Virus record (IMG/VR): IMGVR_UViG_3300036791_000029
Location: 1-52,133 of that record
DNA: 52,133 nt
Direction: 5' to 3' (one strand)
Origin: a virus
Shown here: piece by piece, positions 7,540 to 13,923 of the stretch
How positions within the stretch are numbered: the stretch's first letter is position 1
Layout of the letters: every line of letters begins with the position of its first letter
Program-made: the position numbers and the translations under genes
The notes under the pieces: model-generated
Database searches by the model: none
Seen by the model: the letters and a program-made list of their open reading frames with translations, nothing else
Told to the model about the DNA's origin: nothing

Positions 7540-8335
7540 TTGAGCAGAACGTAACGGGAACAAGCAGGGTACAAACGCGAACGATTGCAGGGGCACTAGG
7601 GTAGTGCTGGGTCAACCCCTAGCGCACGCCTAGCACACATCCTAGGCTCGGGAAAGGGCAGGTCTCAAAAGGTAGCCTAGTCGGCCTGTTTGACCCGCCA
7701 AGGACTGCCGTCTAAAAACAAAGATCCGTCTAAAAATGAAGTCTTTCCCCAAGGACCAAATTGTGTTACCCTAATCCCTAGATCGGTGGACGACAGGAAG
7801 GCCCGATCGACTAGCGTAACAAAATCCTCCCGCGATCTTAGACAGGAGAATAGGACATCTCGGGAAGCCGGAAGGCCCACGCTAGGGCACTTCTAGGCGT
7901 CCCCTAGGCGCGTCTAGGCACCTCCCGATAGGGTAGGCACTAGGCTAGCGTCTAGGCTCTAAGCGCCCATAGGAGAGGCTTCTAAGCCTCTCCGCCAGGG
8001 TAGTCAGGGAAGCGATAAGGGCAGGTGACCGTCAAGGTTGCCTGGCGCGGGAATAGTAGCGAAAGCGAATGGATTTACCCGCCAGCTCAGACCAACTAGT
8101 TGGGTCGCGCTTAGAGCGTTTTGAACCTTGACCTCCAACGCTCACACGTTGAAACGGTATATCAGAAAGCATACGGGAAGCCACTAGAGTGGGCAGGATA
8201 TGCGCCCCTAGTTCGCGCAAGCCGGTATGTGAGTATGGTATATAGTGAATCAGGACTAATCCTTTCAAGGCTGAATACCTGGCGTAGATACGTTTATATC
8301 TACGCTGGCAAAACAGCGCACTGAAAGGATGATCC
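7540..8335 (+). ncRNA. Probable large structured non-coding RNA
   Basis: About 800 bases with no credible gene but many helices. Examples: GCACTA 7593-7598 / TAGTGC 7602-7607; GCCTAG 7628-7633 / CTAGGC 7642-7647; nested GTTAC 7765-7769 / GTAAC 7816-7820 enclosing GATCGG 7781-7786 / CCGATC 7803-7808; GGAGAGGC 7972-7979 / GCCTCTCC 7986-7993. The outer stem GTCAAGGTT 8031-8039 / AACCTTGAC 8124-8132 encloses CTGGCGCGGG 8042-8051 / CCCGCCAG 8078-8085, capped by GC-GAAA-GC (8059-8066), a GNRA tetraloop. CAACG 8136-8140 / CGTTG 8147-8151 follows. Size and phage setting recall GOLLD and ROOL RNAs, but no family match can be claimed. The strand is inferred from the neighbours. A replication origin is the main alternative. 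Confidence 0.55.
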
Positions 8336-8425
8336 GTTGTTCCTTTCTAGGGGCAACGATGTATGTAGCCTCTGGCGGGATTGTACATCGTTGTTAATGC
8401 GGCCACGTATATGCATTTGTATATA
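8285..8425 (+). promoter_or_regulatory. Three hairpins in the leader of the 8487 gene
   Basis: GCGTAGAT...ATCTACGC (about 8283-8304), CAACGATGTA...TACATCGTTG (about 8353-8392) and CGTATAT...ATATACG (about 8405-8426) form successive hairpins, with GAAAGGATGATCC between the first two. The arrangement resembles the two-hairpin leaders further right but in longer form. It may be the 3' part of the structured RNA or the leader of the next gene. Confidence 0.45.
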
Positions 8426-8486
8426 CGCGCTGGTGGGAAGCCCAGAAAACAAAACGCAGACCCAAACCCTAGTAAGGACACTTCAA

Positions 8487-8990
8487 ATGGCTAAGTTGAC
8501 TGCTTCCAAGGTTGCCTCTTTGCGTTCCTCCACAGCGCTGGCTACGCCAGTGTTTCACGTCTATGTTGTGGAGAACACTACTGATGGTGGCCGTTATGTG
8601 TCGGTGCGGAAGAACATTTCCGCCACGGCATTTTGGTCGTTGCTTTGTGTGGGTGCGCGCGATCCTAACTTTGATCAGCCTATCCACAACAGCATCCGTG
8701 TGATGGGTGATCAGAACTCATACCTTGAGGATTCACACCACAAGATCACTCGCGTCGCAACCTATACCTCCAAGACTGAGGCGCAGGTTGTTGCGGCCAA
8801 GATGATCGAGAACAACGCTATGAAGGCACGTGCCTACAACGCTACTCGGCCCAGCGCTGGGGCTTCCGCAGATTTTGAGTGGAAGTCAGAGGCTGAGTCA
8901 GCAGCGATGGTCAAGGCCGCAAAGGCCAAGACCCGCGCGCGCAAGAGCGCAAAGGTGACAGTTCCTGCTACCACAGAGGCTGTTGCCTAA
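8487..8990 (+). CDS. Hypothetical protein with Ala/Lys-rich basic tail
   Basis: A 167-residue protein, not recognised. The body (residues 20-120) looks like a mixed alpha/beta domain. The last 35 residues are rich in Ala, Lys and Arg (KAAKAKTRARKSAKVTVP), like histone-type nucleic-acid-binding tails. Its codons are visibly more GC-rich and regular than those of its neighbours, suggesting high expression or separate origin. The ATG at 8487 follows AAGGAC seven bases upstream; the frame extends further left through leader hairpins but without a ribosome site. A DNA- or RNA-binding early protein is likely. Confidence 0.65.
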   Translation: MAKLTASKVASLRSSTALATPVFHVYVVENTTDGGRYVSVRKNISATAFWSLLCVGARDPNFDQPIHNSIRVMGDQNSYLEDSHHKITRVATYTSKTEAQVVAAKMIENNAMKARAYNATRPSAGASADFEWKSEAESAAMVKAAKAKTRARKSAKVTVPATTEAVA

Positions 8991-8998
8991 GTCTACAA

Positions 8999-9106
8999 GT
9001 TGGGCGCCAGGAGTATATACGCTTCTGGCGCCCAGCGCCGTAGTGCGATGTGTGTCGCACCCGATGATTCCAAAAGGATGAAACGGCACTAGAAAGGAAT
9101 GGAACA
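8999..9106 (+). promoter_or_regulatory. Two-hairpin leader module 1
   Basis: TGGGCGCCAGGAG (9001-9013) pairs with CTTCTGGCGCCCA (9022-9034). A second hairpin follows, GTGCGA 9043-9048 / TCGCAC 9055-9060. The common tail CTAGAAAGGAATGGAACA runs directly into the next ATG and carries the ribosome site (AAAGGA). Confidence 0.75.
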
Positions 9107-9280
9107 ATGGAATACAACATAAAGCTATCTTGGCCGTCATACCAAGATACGCCCATCAAGGCAATAGACGAAATTGCCGATGCCTTCGCTGCCTTTCTCA
9201 AAGGACAATTCAGTATTGAATCCGAATTTGGTTTAACGGCAGAAGGAATCATCTTCACAATCTTGAAGGATGATGTTTGA
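9107..9280 (+). CDS. Hypothetical protein, 57 residues
   Basis: A small protein starting at the ATG right after leader module 1. It reads MEYNIKLSWPSYQD and goes on with DEIADAFAAFLKGQ and EGIIFTILKDDV: a strand, a helix and two strands, as in small phage early proteins. No function is known. Its stop TGA overlaps the next start (TGATG), so the zinc-ribbon gene that follows is coupled to it. Confidence 0.65.
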   Translation: MEYNIKLSWPSYQDTPIKAIDEIADAFAAFLKGQFSIESEFGLTAEGIIFTILKDDV

Positions 9281-9498
9281 TGGGATATGTTTTGGCAACG
9301 GGACATTGCATTTGCTGTGGACAAATCTTTAGCTTCAATCCACATCGAGTGCCGTCCACTTCAGCAATTACTGGTTCTCGCGAACCAGTATGTCTGAACT
9401 GCATGACCATCGTCAACCAGAAGCGAATTGCTGCTGGCGTCGCGCCTCATCCGATATACGATGATGCGTATGAGGCCATCAATGAGGATGAGTTGTAA
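9280..9498 (+). CDS. Small zinc-ribbon protein
   Basis: A 72-residue protein with two CxxC knuckles: CICC near residue 10 and CLNC near residue 39, between them GQIFSFNPHRVPS. The pattern, with C-terminal HPIYDDAYEAINEDEL, is typical of a small zinc-ribbon family common in actinobacteria, their phages and other phages; its role is unknown. Zn2+ binding and contact with nucleic acid or protein are inferred. The start overlaps the previous stop. Confidence 0.7.
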   Translation: MGYVLATGHCICCGQIFSFNPHRVPSTSAITGSREPVCLNCMTIVNQKRIAAGVAPHPIYDDAYEAINEDEL

Positions 9499-9507
9499 GC
9501 AACCTTA

Positions 9508-9586
9508 ACGGAATGAGCGCCAGGAGTAACAAGCTTCTGGCGGCTCATTCCGCTAGCGTTGTGCTAGTCTAGAAAGGAATGGAACA
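9508..9586 (+). promoter_or_regulatory. Two-hairpin leader module 2
   Basis: GGAATGAGCGCCAGGAG (9510-9526) pairs with CTTCTGGCGGCTCATTCC (9534-9551) along nearly its full length. The second hairpin is CTAGC 9553-9557 / GCTAG 9563-9567, where most other modules have CCAGC / GCTGG, a compensated change. TCTAGAAAGGAATGGAACA leads into the ATG. Confidence 0.8.
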
Positions 9587-10594
9587 ATGGAAAACTACAG
9601 TCTCACAGACTTGAGTAATGTTTCGTTGGCAAAGATTACGCCAGCAAAATTTCGTGAGATGGCTCTAGCCAAGATGCTGAGTTCTGGACCAGGAATGGAC
9701 ATCAACTATATGCCAACTACAAAAGAGTTGGATGTTATGGTAGATATGCTTGCCACAGCTGTTGCTGCCGGTAGGTTTATTGATTTTGGTTTCTGGCCTA
9801 ACGAATTCATCATAAAGAGCAGCGAAAGGGCATCAAACCTATACTATGAGGGTGCTCTTGGTCATCCGTTTTCGCAACCTTGGGTATTCTTCCATACTTG
9901 GAGCGATCCAAAATTGGATGCTGCCTTTGGTCGTGATCACGACGCTGTTTCTATATACTTGGTGAATCCTTTCCCAGTCGATGGAAAGGCTGTTGCTTGT
10001 GACTTTGAGATCACAGCAATCGAGCCAATGAATGTCCTTGGAAAGCCAATGCTATGTGTTGGTGATCGTGGTGCGCTCTATTGCAAAATGGATCGCCCGC
10101 CTGGAGCGAAGTATGCTTGCTCGATAATTCCGGTCCAGTTTCGTTTTCCTATGCATTTCTGGAATGCATATGCAGACGAAATGGGTAAGGAACATGGAGC
10201 GCAAGCTGCCTTACAAGCGGCAGGTGCTAACATAATGGAGCCTGCGTTCTTGGCGCTTCAAATGCTCAATACTAGAGGCATACCTAAAGAGACGATGCGT
10301 GTTGATGATAGGTTAAATCGGGCACGTATCAAGAACAAAAAGCCACCGATACCACCTTACACAAAAGTGTCGAGCGAGGAATACATCACGACGTTTATGC
10401 GTTCTCCAACAGAGCGTCGTGCTAGCCAAGGTGGAACGCATGCTAGTCCAGTTGCCCATATCCGTATGGGTCATTGGCGGCATTATCAGAGCGGTGAACG
10501 AACGTTCATCAATGATACTCTAGTGAATGCTGATGAGAGTATGCGTAAAATCTTCAAGTCTAATCGTGCTGGGTATATAGTAAAGCAAGGTTGA
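9587..10594 (+). CDS. Conserved phage protein of unknown function, 335 residues
   Basis: Not assigned. The body is a mixed alpha/beta protein with many aromatic residues (FIDFGFWPNEF, PWVFFHTWSDP). Near the C-terminus RMGHWRHYQSGERTFINDTLV (about residues 298-318) resembles a short motif, H-x-R-x-x-x-S-G-x-x-x-x-V, seen at the ends of many unassigned phage proteins. It stands alone behind its own two-hairpin leader in the early region, so its product is probably made in quantity soon after infection. A host-takeover role is only a guess. Confidence 0.6.
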   Translation: MENYSLTDLSNVSLAKITPAKFREMALAKMLSSGPGMDINYMPTTKELDVMVDMLATAVAAGRFIDFGFWPNEFIIKSSERASNLYYEGALGHPFSQPWVFFHTWSDPKLDAAFGRDHDAVSIYLVNPFPVDGKAVACDFEITAIEPMNVLGKPMLCVGDRGALYCKMDRPPGAKYACSIIPVQFRFPMHFWNAYADEMGKEHGAQAALQAAGANIMEPAFLALQMLNTRGIPKETMRVDDRLNRARIKNKKPPIPPYTKVSSEEYITTFMRSPTERRASQGGTHASPVAHIRMGHWRHYQSGERTFINDTLVNADESMRKIFKSNRAGYIVKQG

Positions 10595-10672
10595 CGGAAT
10601 GAGCGCCAGGAGTAATGACCTGGTTGCTCATTCCGCCAGCGATTATTGCTGGGTCTAGAAAGGAATGGAACA
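10595..10672 (+). promoter_or_regulatory. Two-hairpin leader module 3
   Basis: GGAATGAGC (10596-10604) pairs with GCTCATTCC (10626-10634), with CCAGG / CCTGG inside. The second hairpin is CCAGC 10636-10640 / GCTGG 10648-10652. The tail TCTAGAAAGGAATGGAACA precedes the ATG. The module begins inside the stop codon region of the previous gene. Confidence 0.8.
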
Positions 10673-10861
10673 ATGGAGGATTTGCGGTATCACAAATGTG
10701 ATAAAGCAGAACAATTTGCACTAATAGATGCTCGTGGTATCTTTTGTTGCTATGTTTGCGATAAATGCAAAGCAGCAAAGATGACCAAGTATCGTCCAGA
10801 AATATTTACTGATCCGAACTATTGGCACGATGAGCCAATAGATATAGATGATGAAACGTAG
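10673..10861 (+). CDS. Small zinc-finger-like protein (FTDPNYW family)
   Basis: A 62-residue protein with His/Cys ligands: HKCDK near the start and CCYVCDKCK in the middle, then KYRPEIFTDPNYWHDEPID. Small proteins with this FTDPNYW.DEPI ending are widespread in proteobacteria and their phages; their function is unknown. Zn2+ binding is likely. The ATG follows leader module 3; the frame is open 27 bases upstream, but the module tail fixes the start. Confidence 0.7.
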   Translation: MEDLRYHKCDKAEQFALIDARGIFCCYVCDKCKAAKMTKYRPEIFTDPNYWHDEPIDIDDET

Positions 10862-10915
10862 ACACACATCTATAATGTTCCGATAACAAGATAATCTGTT
10901 TGAAGAAACAAGGAA

Positions 10916-10945
10916 CTAGACCAAAAGCCTAGGACGCGCTATACT
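10916..10945 (+). promoter_or_regulatory. Candidate early promoter CTAGAC-N18-TATACT, copy 2
   Basis: CTAGAC (10916-10921) and TATACT (10940-10945) repeat the boxes and the 18-base spacing found at 5984-6013. It lies in a 170-base gap, just before leader module 4, where transcription could restart. Confidence 0.4.
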
Positions 10946-10953
10946 ATCGCTTA

Positions 10954-11029
10954 CGGAATGGGCGCCAGGAGTAACATTCTGGTAGCCTATTCCGCCAGCA
11001 ATAGTGCTGGGCTAGAAAGGAATGGAACA
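10954..11029 (+). promoter_or_regulatory. Two-hairpin leader module 4
   Basis: GGAATGGGCGCCAGGAG (from 10955) pairs imperfectly with CTGGTAGCCTATTCC (to 10993). The second hairpin is CCAGC 10995-10999 / GCTGG 11006-11010. GCTAGAAAGGAATGGAACA leads into the ATG. Confidence 0.75.
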
Positions 11030-11233
11030 ATGGAAAGAAACAATATTGATGCTGCTGAAAGAATCATGCGCGAAAAGCGGTGTAGAATACATTCGTTTTT
11101 TGCAAGTGGTATTGCTCAATACGCGGTCAAAAAGGATCAATTGAGTATATCGCCAAGCTTCCGCAGTATTAAAGAACTGTGTGATTGGGTTGTTCTACAC
11201 CAAAATGCTATTGGAATGGAGGACCCAGAGTAA
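11030..11233 (+). CDS. Hypothetical protein, 67 residues
   Basis: Not recognised; a small helical protein (DAAERIMREKRCRIHSFF, then SIKELCDWVVLHQN). The ATG at 11030 is fixed by leader module 4; the frame is open upstream only because the module has no stop. The stop TAA overlaps the next ATG (TAATG), so it is the first gene of a three-gene coupled unit with those at 11233 and 11568. Confidence 0.6.
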   Translation: MERNNIDAAERIMREKRCRIHSFFASGIAQYAVKKDQLSISPSFRSIKELCDWVVLHQNAIGMEDPE

Positions 11234-11571
11234 TGGCGATCATAAAGATCAGTAAGCATCGCAAGTATCAAGGACCCAATGTTGTTGGTGTGAATGTTCC
11301 CAAGACCTGGCAAGGATTAGACAATATATTCTTGCATAGGTCCCAGGTAAAAATCGGCCTGCGACTAGTCAACTATGGCCGACTATACCACGGAACATTG
11401 TGGGAAGTTGTGGAAATCAAAACAGTATCTACTGGCGGCAGAGTGACTAAGGTTGATTCTGTGAAACGTTCAAATGATATTGTTGTATTACTGCGAGTTG
11501 GCAGTAATGAGACAACACAGCTGGGCTTTATCTACTTGTCCTATAGTGCAATATGGAGGACAACTGAGTGA
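11233..11571 (+). CDS. Hypothetical beta-rich protein, 112 residues
   Basis: Not recognised. Alternating hydrophobic and charged residues (NVVGVNVPKTW, VKIGLRLVNYGRLYHGTLWEVVEI) suggest a small beta barrel, perhaps SH3-like. The start ATG overlaps the previous stop and follows GGAGG. It has no leader of its own, so its expression depends on module 4. Confidence 0.6.
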   Translation: MAIIKISKHRKYQGPNVVGVNVPKTWQGLDNIFLHRSQVKIGLRLVNYGRLYHGTLWEVVEIKTVSTGGRVTKVDSVKRSNDIVVLLRVGSNETTQLGFIYLSYSAIWRTTE

Positions 11572-11753
11572 AGAAACCACAGAAGAGACCACCAACATTA
11601 TCAGAGAGATTGAAGAGACTTGAGAGTATTGTCAAGAAACAAGATCGAAAAATCAAAGAATTAGAGAAGAAAGTTGAACACGTATTGGATGAGGATGTAT
11701 CTGCGATACCCAATAATGATAAGTTGAACAGACCTACACAGCATCCTGAATAG
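11568..11753 (+). CDS. Short coiled-coil protein
   Basis: A 61-residue basic protein. Residues 10-45 (LSERLKRLESIVKKQDRKIKELEKKVEHV) show a clear heptad pattern, so a dimeric or trimeric coiled coil is likely; the C-terminus is polar and disordered. The start is GTG at 11568, overlapping the previous stop and preceded by GGAGGA. The partner is unknown. Confidence 0.65.
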   Translation: MKKPQKRPPTLSERLKRLESIVKKQDRKIKELEKKVEHVLDEDVSAIPNNDKLNRPTQHPE

Positions 11754-11756
11754 CAG

Positions 11757-11841
11757 CCTTGACGGATGGGCGCCAGAAGAACAATACTCCTGGCCGCCTA
11801 TCCGCCAGCGCTGTTGCTGGAACTAGAAAGGAAAAGGAACA
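11757..11841 (+). promoter_or_regulatory. Two-hairpin leader module 5
   Basis: GGATGGGCGCCAG (from 11764) pairs with CTGGCCGCCTATCC (to 11802). Here the right arm carries CTCCTGG and the left arm CCAGAAG, the reverse of the other modules, so the motif has swapped sides. The second hairpin is CCAGC 11805-11809 / GCTGG 11816-11820. ACTAGAAAGGAAAAGGAACA precedes the ATG. Confidence 0.75.
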
Positions 11842-12153
11842 ATGGCAATTGTATGGATACCTATGCATCCACGAGCGCATCCTGATATGCTTGGTTATCT
11901 CCCAACATTCTTACTTGAAAATGATCCTAGACCGGCCAAAGAACAATTCCAAGAAAGATATGTATTTGGTGGCTGGAGTTCATTTGCAGGTTTTGAATTA
12001 ATAGCAAATGACAAATTAAAGTATCCAGGTGATCCACCAATATTGCCGATCTATAGAACATATTTGCGTGATGAAGAAATAACGATGTATGAACATGCGT
12101 GGGTAATGATAAGACAAAAAGATGGAACTTGGGAAGTATCCAGAATGGATTAG
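11842..12153 (+). CDS. Hypothetical protein, 103 residues
   Basis: Not recognised. It is rich in aromatic residues and Pro (IPMHPRAHPDMLGYLPTFL, YVFGGWSSFAGFEL) and ends in two likely strands (AWVMIRQKDGTWEVSR), suggesting a compact alpha/beta fold. It is a single gene behind leader module 5, whose tail sets the ATG. A TTG-led frame in another register overlaps it but lacks a ribosome site. Confidence 0.6.
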   Translation: MAIVWIPMHPRAHPDMLGYLPTFLLENDPRPAKEQFQERYVFGGWSSFAGFELIANDKLKYPGDPPILPIYRTYLRDEEITMYEHAWVMIRQKDGTWEVSRMD

Positions 12154-12159
12154 CAGTAT

Positions 12160-12262
12160 TGATGGAATATACGAACGTATCTACGTCGCGTATATACGAT
12201 CGTATATTCCACCAGCGCTGCGCTGGAAAGCCTAACTAACTCTGTCTAGAAAGGATGGAACA
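12160..12262 (+). promoter_or_regulatory. Two-hairpin leader module 6 (divergent arms)
   Basis: The first stem is different in sequence but preserved in form: GGAATATACGA (12164-12174) pairs with TCGTATATTCC (12200-12210). The right arm is part of the 16-bp palindrome ATATACGATCGTATAT (12192-12207), identical to that at 1465. The second hairpin is CCAGC / GCTGG (about 12212-12225). CCTAACTAAC and TCTAGAAAGGATGGAACA follow. Confidence 0.7.
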
Positions 12263-12505
12263 ATGGACGAAAAGTTCACTTTGATTGTGGAAGGCAAGAT
12301 GTCTCATGACATTACTGCCATAGCACCCCACGATCTAGAGTTGAATGGCCTTACTTGGCACAATGATTCGCCTCCAGATATTGTGGTCATGCATGATCTT
12401 ATACTTGTCAAAGTAGGCAAGTATACTTCGCATGAAAATAGATACCAATACAGGATAGCTGATGTTGCTCATCTTATTGGTGGTAGACTGGAGGCAGTGA
12501 GATGA
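12263..12505 (+). CDS. Hypothetical protein, 80 residues
   Basis: Not recognised. It has a mixed strand-helix pattern (FTLIVEGKMSHDIT, DIVVMHDLILVKVGKY), ending in a short helix. The ATG at 12263 follows leader module 6. The stop overlaps the next ATG (ATGA), coupling it to the zinc-ribbon gene. Confidence 0.6.
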   Translation: MDEKFTLIVEGKMSHDITAIAPHDLELNGLTWHNDSPPDIVVMHDLILVKVGKYTSHENRYQYRIADVAHLIGGRLEAVR

Positions 12506-12696
12506 GATGGAGAGAAACCCAGAAGGTGCCATTTAGATTAATACAAACACAATGCTGTGGAACTCAACTCTGTTGGGTAAATCCACGGCTGCCTATGCAT
12601 TGTCCTGAATGTGGTAAGTTTTGTTATCCAGCAGTAAAAGGCTGGGTAACAAATACATTTAACAATGCAATGCTTGTGTATGATGTAGAAAGATAG
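12502..12696 (+). CDS. Small zinc-ribbon protein
   Basis: A 64-residue protein with CCG near residue 18, C near 24 and HCPECGKFCY near 33-42, a likely zinc ribbon. It overlaps the upstream stop by four bases. It is the third small Cys-rich protein in this early region, all of unknown role; such proteins often bind host RNA polymerase or nucleic acid, but nothing here shows a target. Confidence 0.6.
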   Translation: MRWRETQKVPFRLIQTQCCGTQLCWVNPRLPMHCPECGKFCYPAVKGWVTNTFNNAMLVYDVER

Positions 12697-12703
12697 CAGT
12701 ATT

Positions 12704-12780
12704 GACGGAATGGGCGCCAGGAGCAAATACTTCTGGCCGCCTATTCAGCCAGCACTGCGCTGGTGAAAGGAAAAGGAACA
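12704..12780 (+). promoter_or_regulatory. Two-hairpin leader module 7
   Basis: GGAATGGGCGCCAGGAG (from 12707) pairs with CTTCTGGCCGCCTATTC (to 12746). The second hairpin is CCAGC 12749-12753 / GCTGG 12759-12763. The shortened tail GTGAAAGGAAAAGGAACA leads into the ATG. Confidence 0.75.
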
Positions 12781-13248
12781 ATGGAAAAGAATTATATGGG
12801 ATATGTATATGCATCAGCAGAACGCCATAAAGATACATTTAAGCGATATGAGGCTGGTGAATCTATAGAATCAATTGCCAAGAGTTATGGAGTGGTTCCT
12901 CAAACTATTCAACACCATCTCAAAAATATGGGTATCAAAACTAATTCAGAAACAAAAAGGCGATTGGTTGTATTAGCAAAGCAAAATGGTATTGATGTCG
13001 ATAGATGGCTAAGTATTTTACCAGAGAATATTGCATGGCAACAAATCTATTGGGAACGTCATCAATGCATGTTTAGAGCTGTGAATTTAGGCTTGCCTAT
13101 TAAAACAATTGAACATATATTCAATATATCTAGAGCACGTCTTTATCAACTAAGATTAGAACGTGAAAAAGGATATAGAAAACGACATCAGTCACCTGCT
13201 GAAAGATGGTTTTCATCTAGAAGATATTTGACTGATTTTGTGTCTTGA
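12781..13248 (+). CDS. Helix-turn-helix DNA-binding protein
   Basis: A 155-residue protein with two helix-turn-helix signatures. ESIESIAKSYGVVPQTIQHHLKNMG (about residues 24-48) is a resolvase or sigma-region-4-like unit. LPIKTIEHIFNISRARLYQLRLERE (about 106-130) is a second. The C-terminus is basic. It closes the early block just before the DNA metabolism genes, so it may regulate their transcription. The ATG after leader module 7 is preferred to an upstream GTG in the module tail. Confidence 0.7.
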   Translation: MEKNYMGYVYASAERHKDTFKRYEAGESIESIAKSYGVVPQTIQHHLKNMGIKTNSETKRRLVVLAKQNGIDVDRWLSILPENIAWQQIYWERHQCMFRAVNLGLPIKTIEHIFNISRARLYQLRLEREKGYRKRHQSPAERWFSSRRYLTDFVS

Positions 13249-13275
13249 GAGAAAAACAACAGTAAAAACACCCTC

Positions 13276-13303
13276 TTTACTTCCCCGCGCGATCCGCTAT
13301 ACT
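13276..13303 (+). promoter_or_regulatory. Possible promoter of the DNA metabolism operon
   Basis: TTTACT and TATACT are separated by 16 bases in the 165-base gap after the HTH gene. A hairpin, CGCTCGA / TCGAGCG, follows at about 13310-13326. The -10 box is the same TATACT as in the two CTAGAC elements, but the -35 box differs. No gene is seen in 13249-13413. Confidence 0.35.
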
Positions 13304-13413
13304 CGCGTTTCGCTCGATGTCGAGCGAGTGCTCGTGTTTGTTCCCAGGGAGGTGGGCCTGGCAGGGTCCATCTCCCGTTACTGGAGGTTAACAATCAAAT
13401 AACAGGAGTAGAA

Positions 13414-13914
13414 ATGTCAGACAGTATACAAAATATAGTCAAACTAGCAGAAGAAATGGTAAAGATTGAAAGGCAAATAGAATCATTAAAGTCAGAATTA
13501 CAAGTTAAACAAGACCAGTTCAAACAAATATCCTCCATTGATCTCCCGACAATGATGGCCAGTATTGGCCTCAATAAGTTCTCATTGTCGAGTGGCTTTG
13601 ATATTGTAGTCAAGCCTGTCCTTATACTTAATAGACCACCACCAGAACGTATGGAGTTAGCCGATCAATGGCTAACGAAACACGGTCATGAAGGCATGGT
13701 CAAGACTACAATTGATATTTCGTTAGGTAAAGGATCAAGACGCATACCAGAGATCAAATATGTATTGGATAATTTGAAGATACAATATTTAGTCAAAAAG
13801 GATATCAATTACCAAACTCTCAATGCCTGGGGAAAGGAAATGGAAAGGGAAAACAAAGTAATACCTGAAGACATCTTCTCTGTACACAGATACAACATAA
13901 CGGTCATAGAATAG
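13414..13914 (+). CDS. Hypothetical protein with N-terminal coiled coil
   Basis: Not recognised with certainty; 166 residues. Residues 1-45 form a coiled coil (KLAEEMVKIERQIESLKSELQVKQDQFKQI), followed by an alpha/beta domain with KTTIDISLGKGSRRIPEIKYVL. The shape recalls small phage proteins encoded next to ssDNA-binding proteins, including Gam-like nuclease inhibitors, but no motif supports that. The ATG follows CAGGAG at good spacing. It is the first gene of the DNA metabolism unit, ten bases before the putative ssDNA-binding gene. Confidence 0.55.
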   Translation: MSDSIQNIVKLAEEMVKIERQIESLKSELQVKQDQFKQISSIDLPTMMASIGLNKFSLSSGFDIVVKPVLILNRPPPERMELADQWLTKHGHEGMVKTTIDISLGKGSRRIPEIKYVLDNLKIQYLVKKDINYQTLNAWGKEMERENKVIPEDIFSVHRYNITVIE

Positions 13915-13923
13915 GAGAACACA

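Noticed and set aside
7690-8324. Short frames of 60-80 codons in the structured RNA region on both strands
   Set aside because: Residue patterns are unlike protein, starts lack ribosome sites, and the sequence is better explained by nested helices.
8337-8486. Upstream extension of the 8487 gene from a TTG
   Set aside because: The extension covers leader hairpins and has no ribosome site; AAGGAC before the ATG at 8487 is clear.
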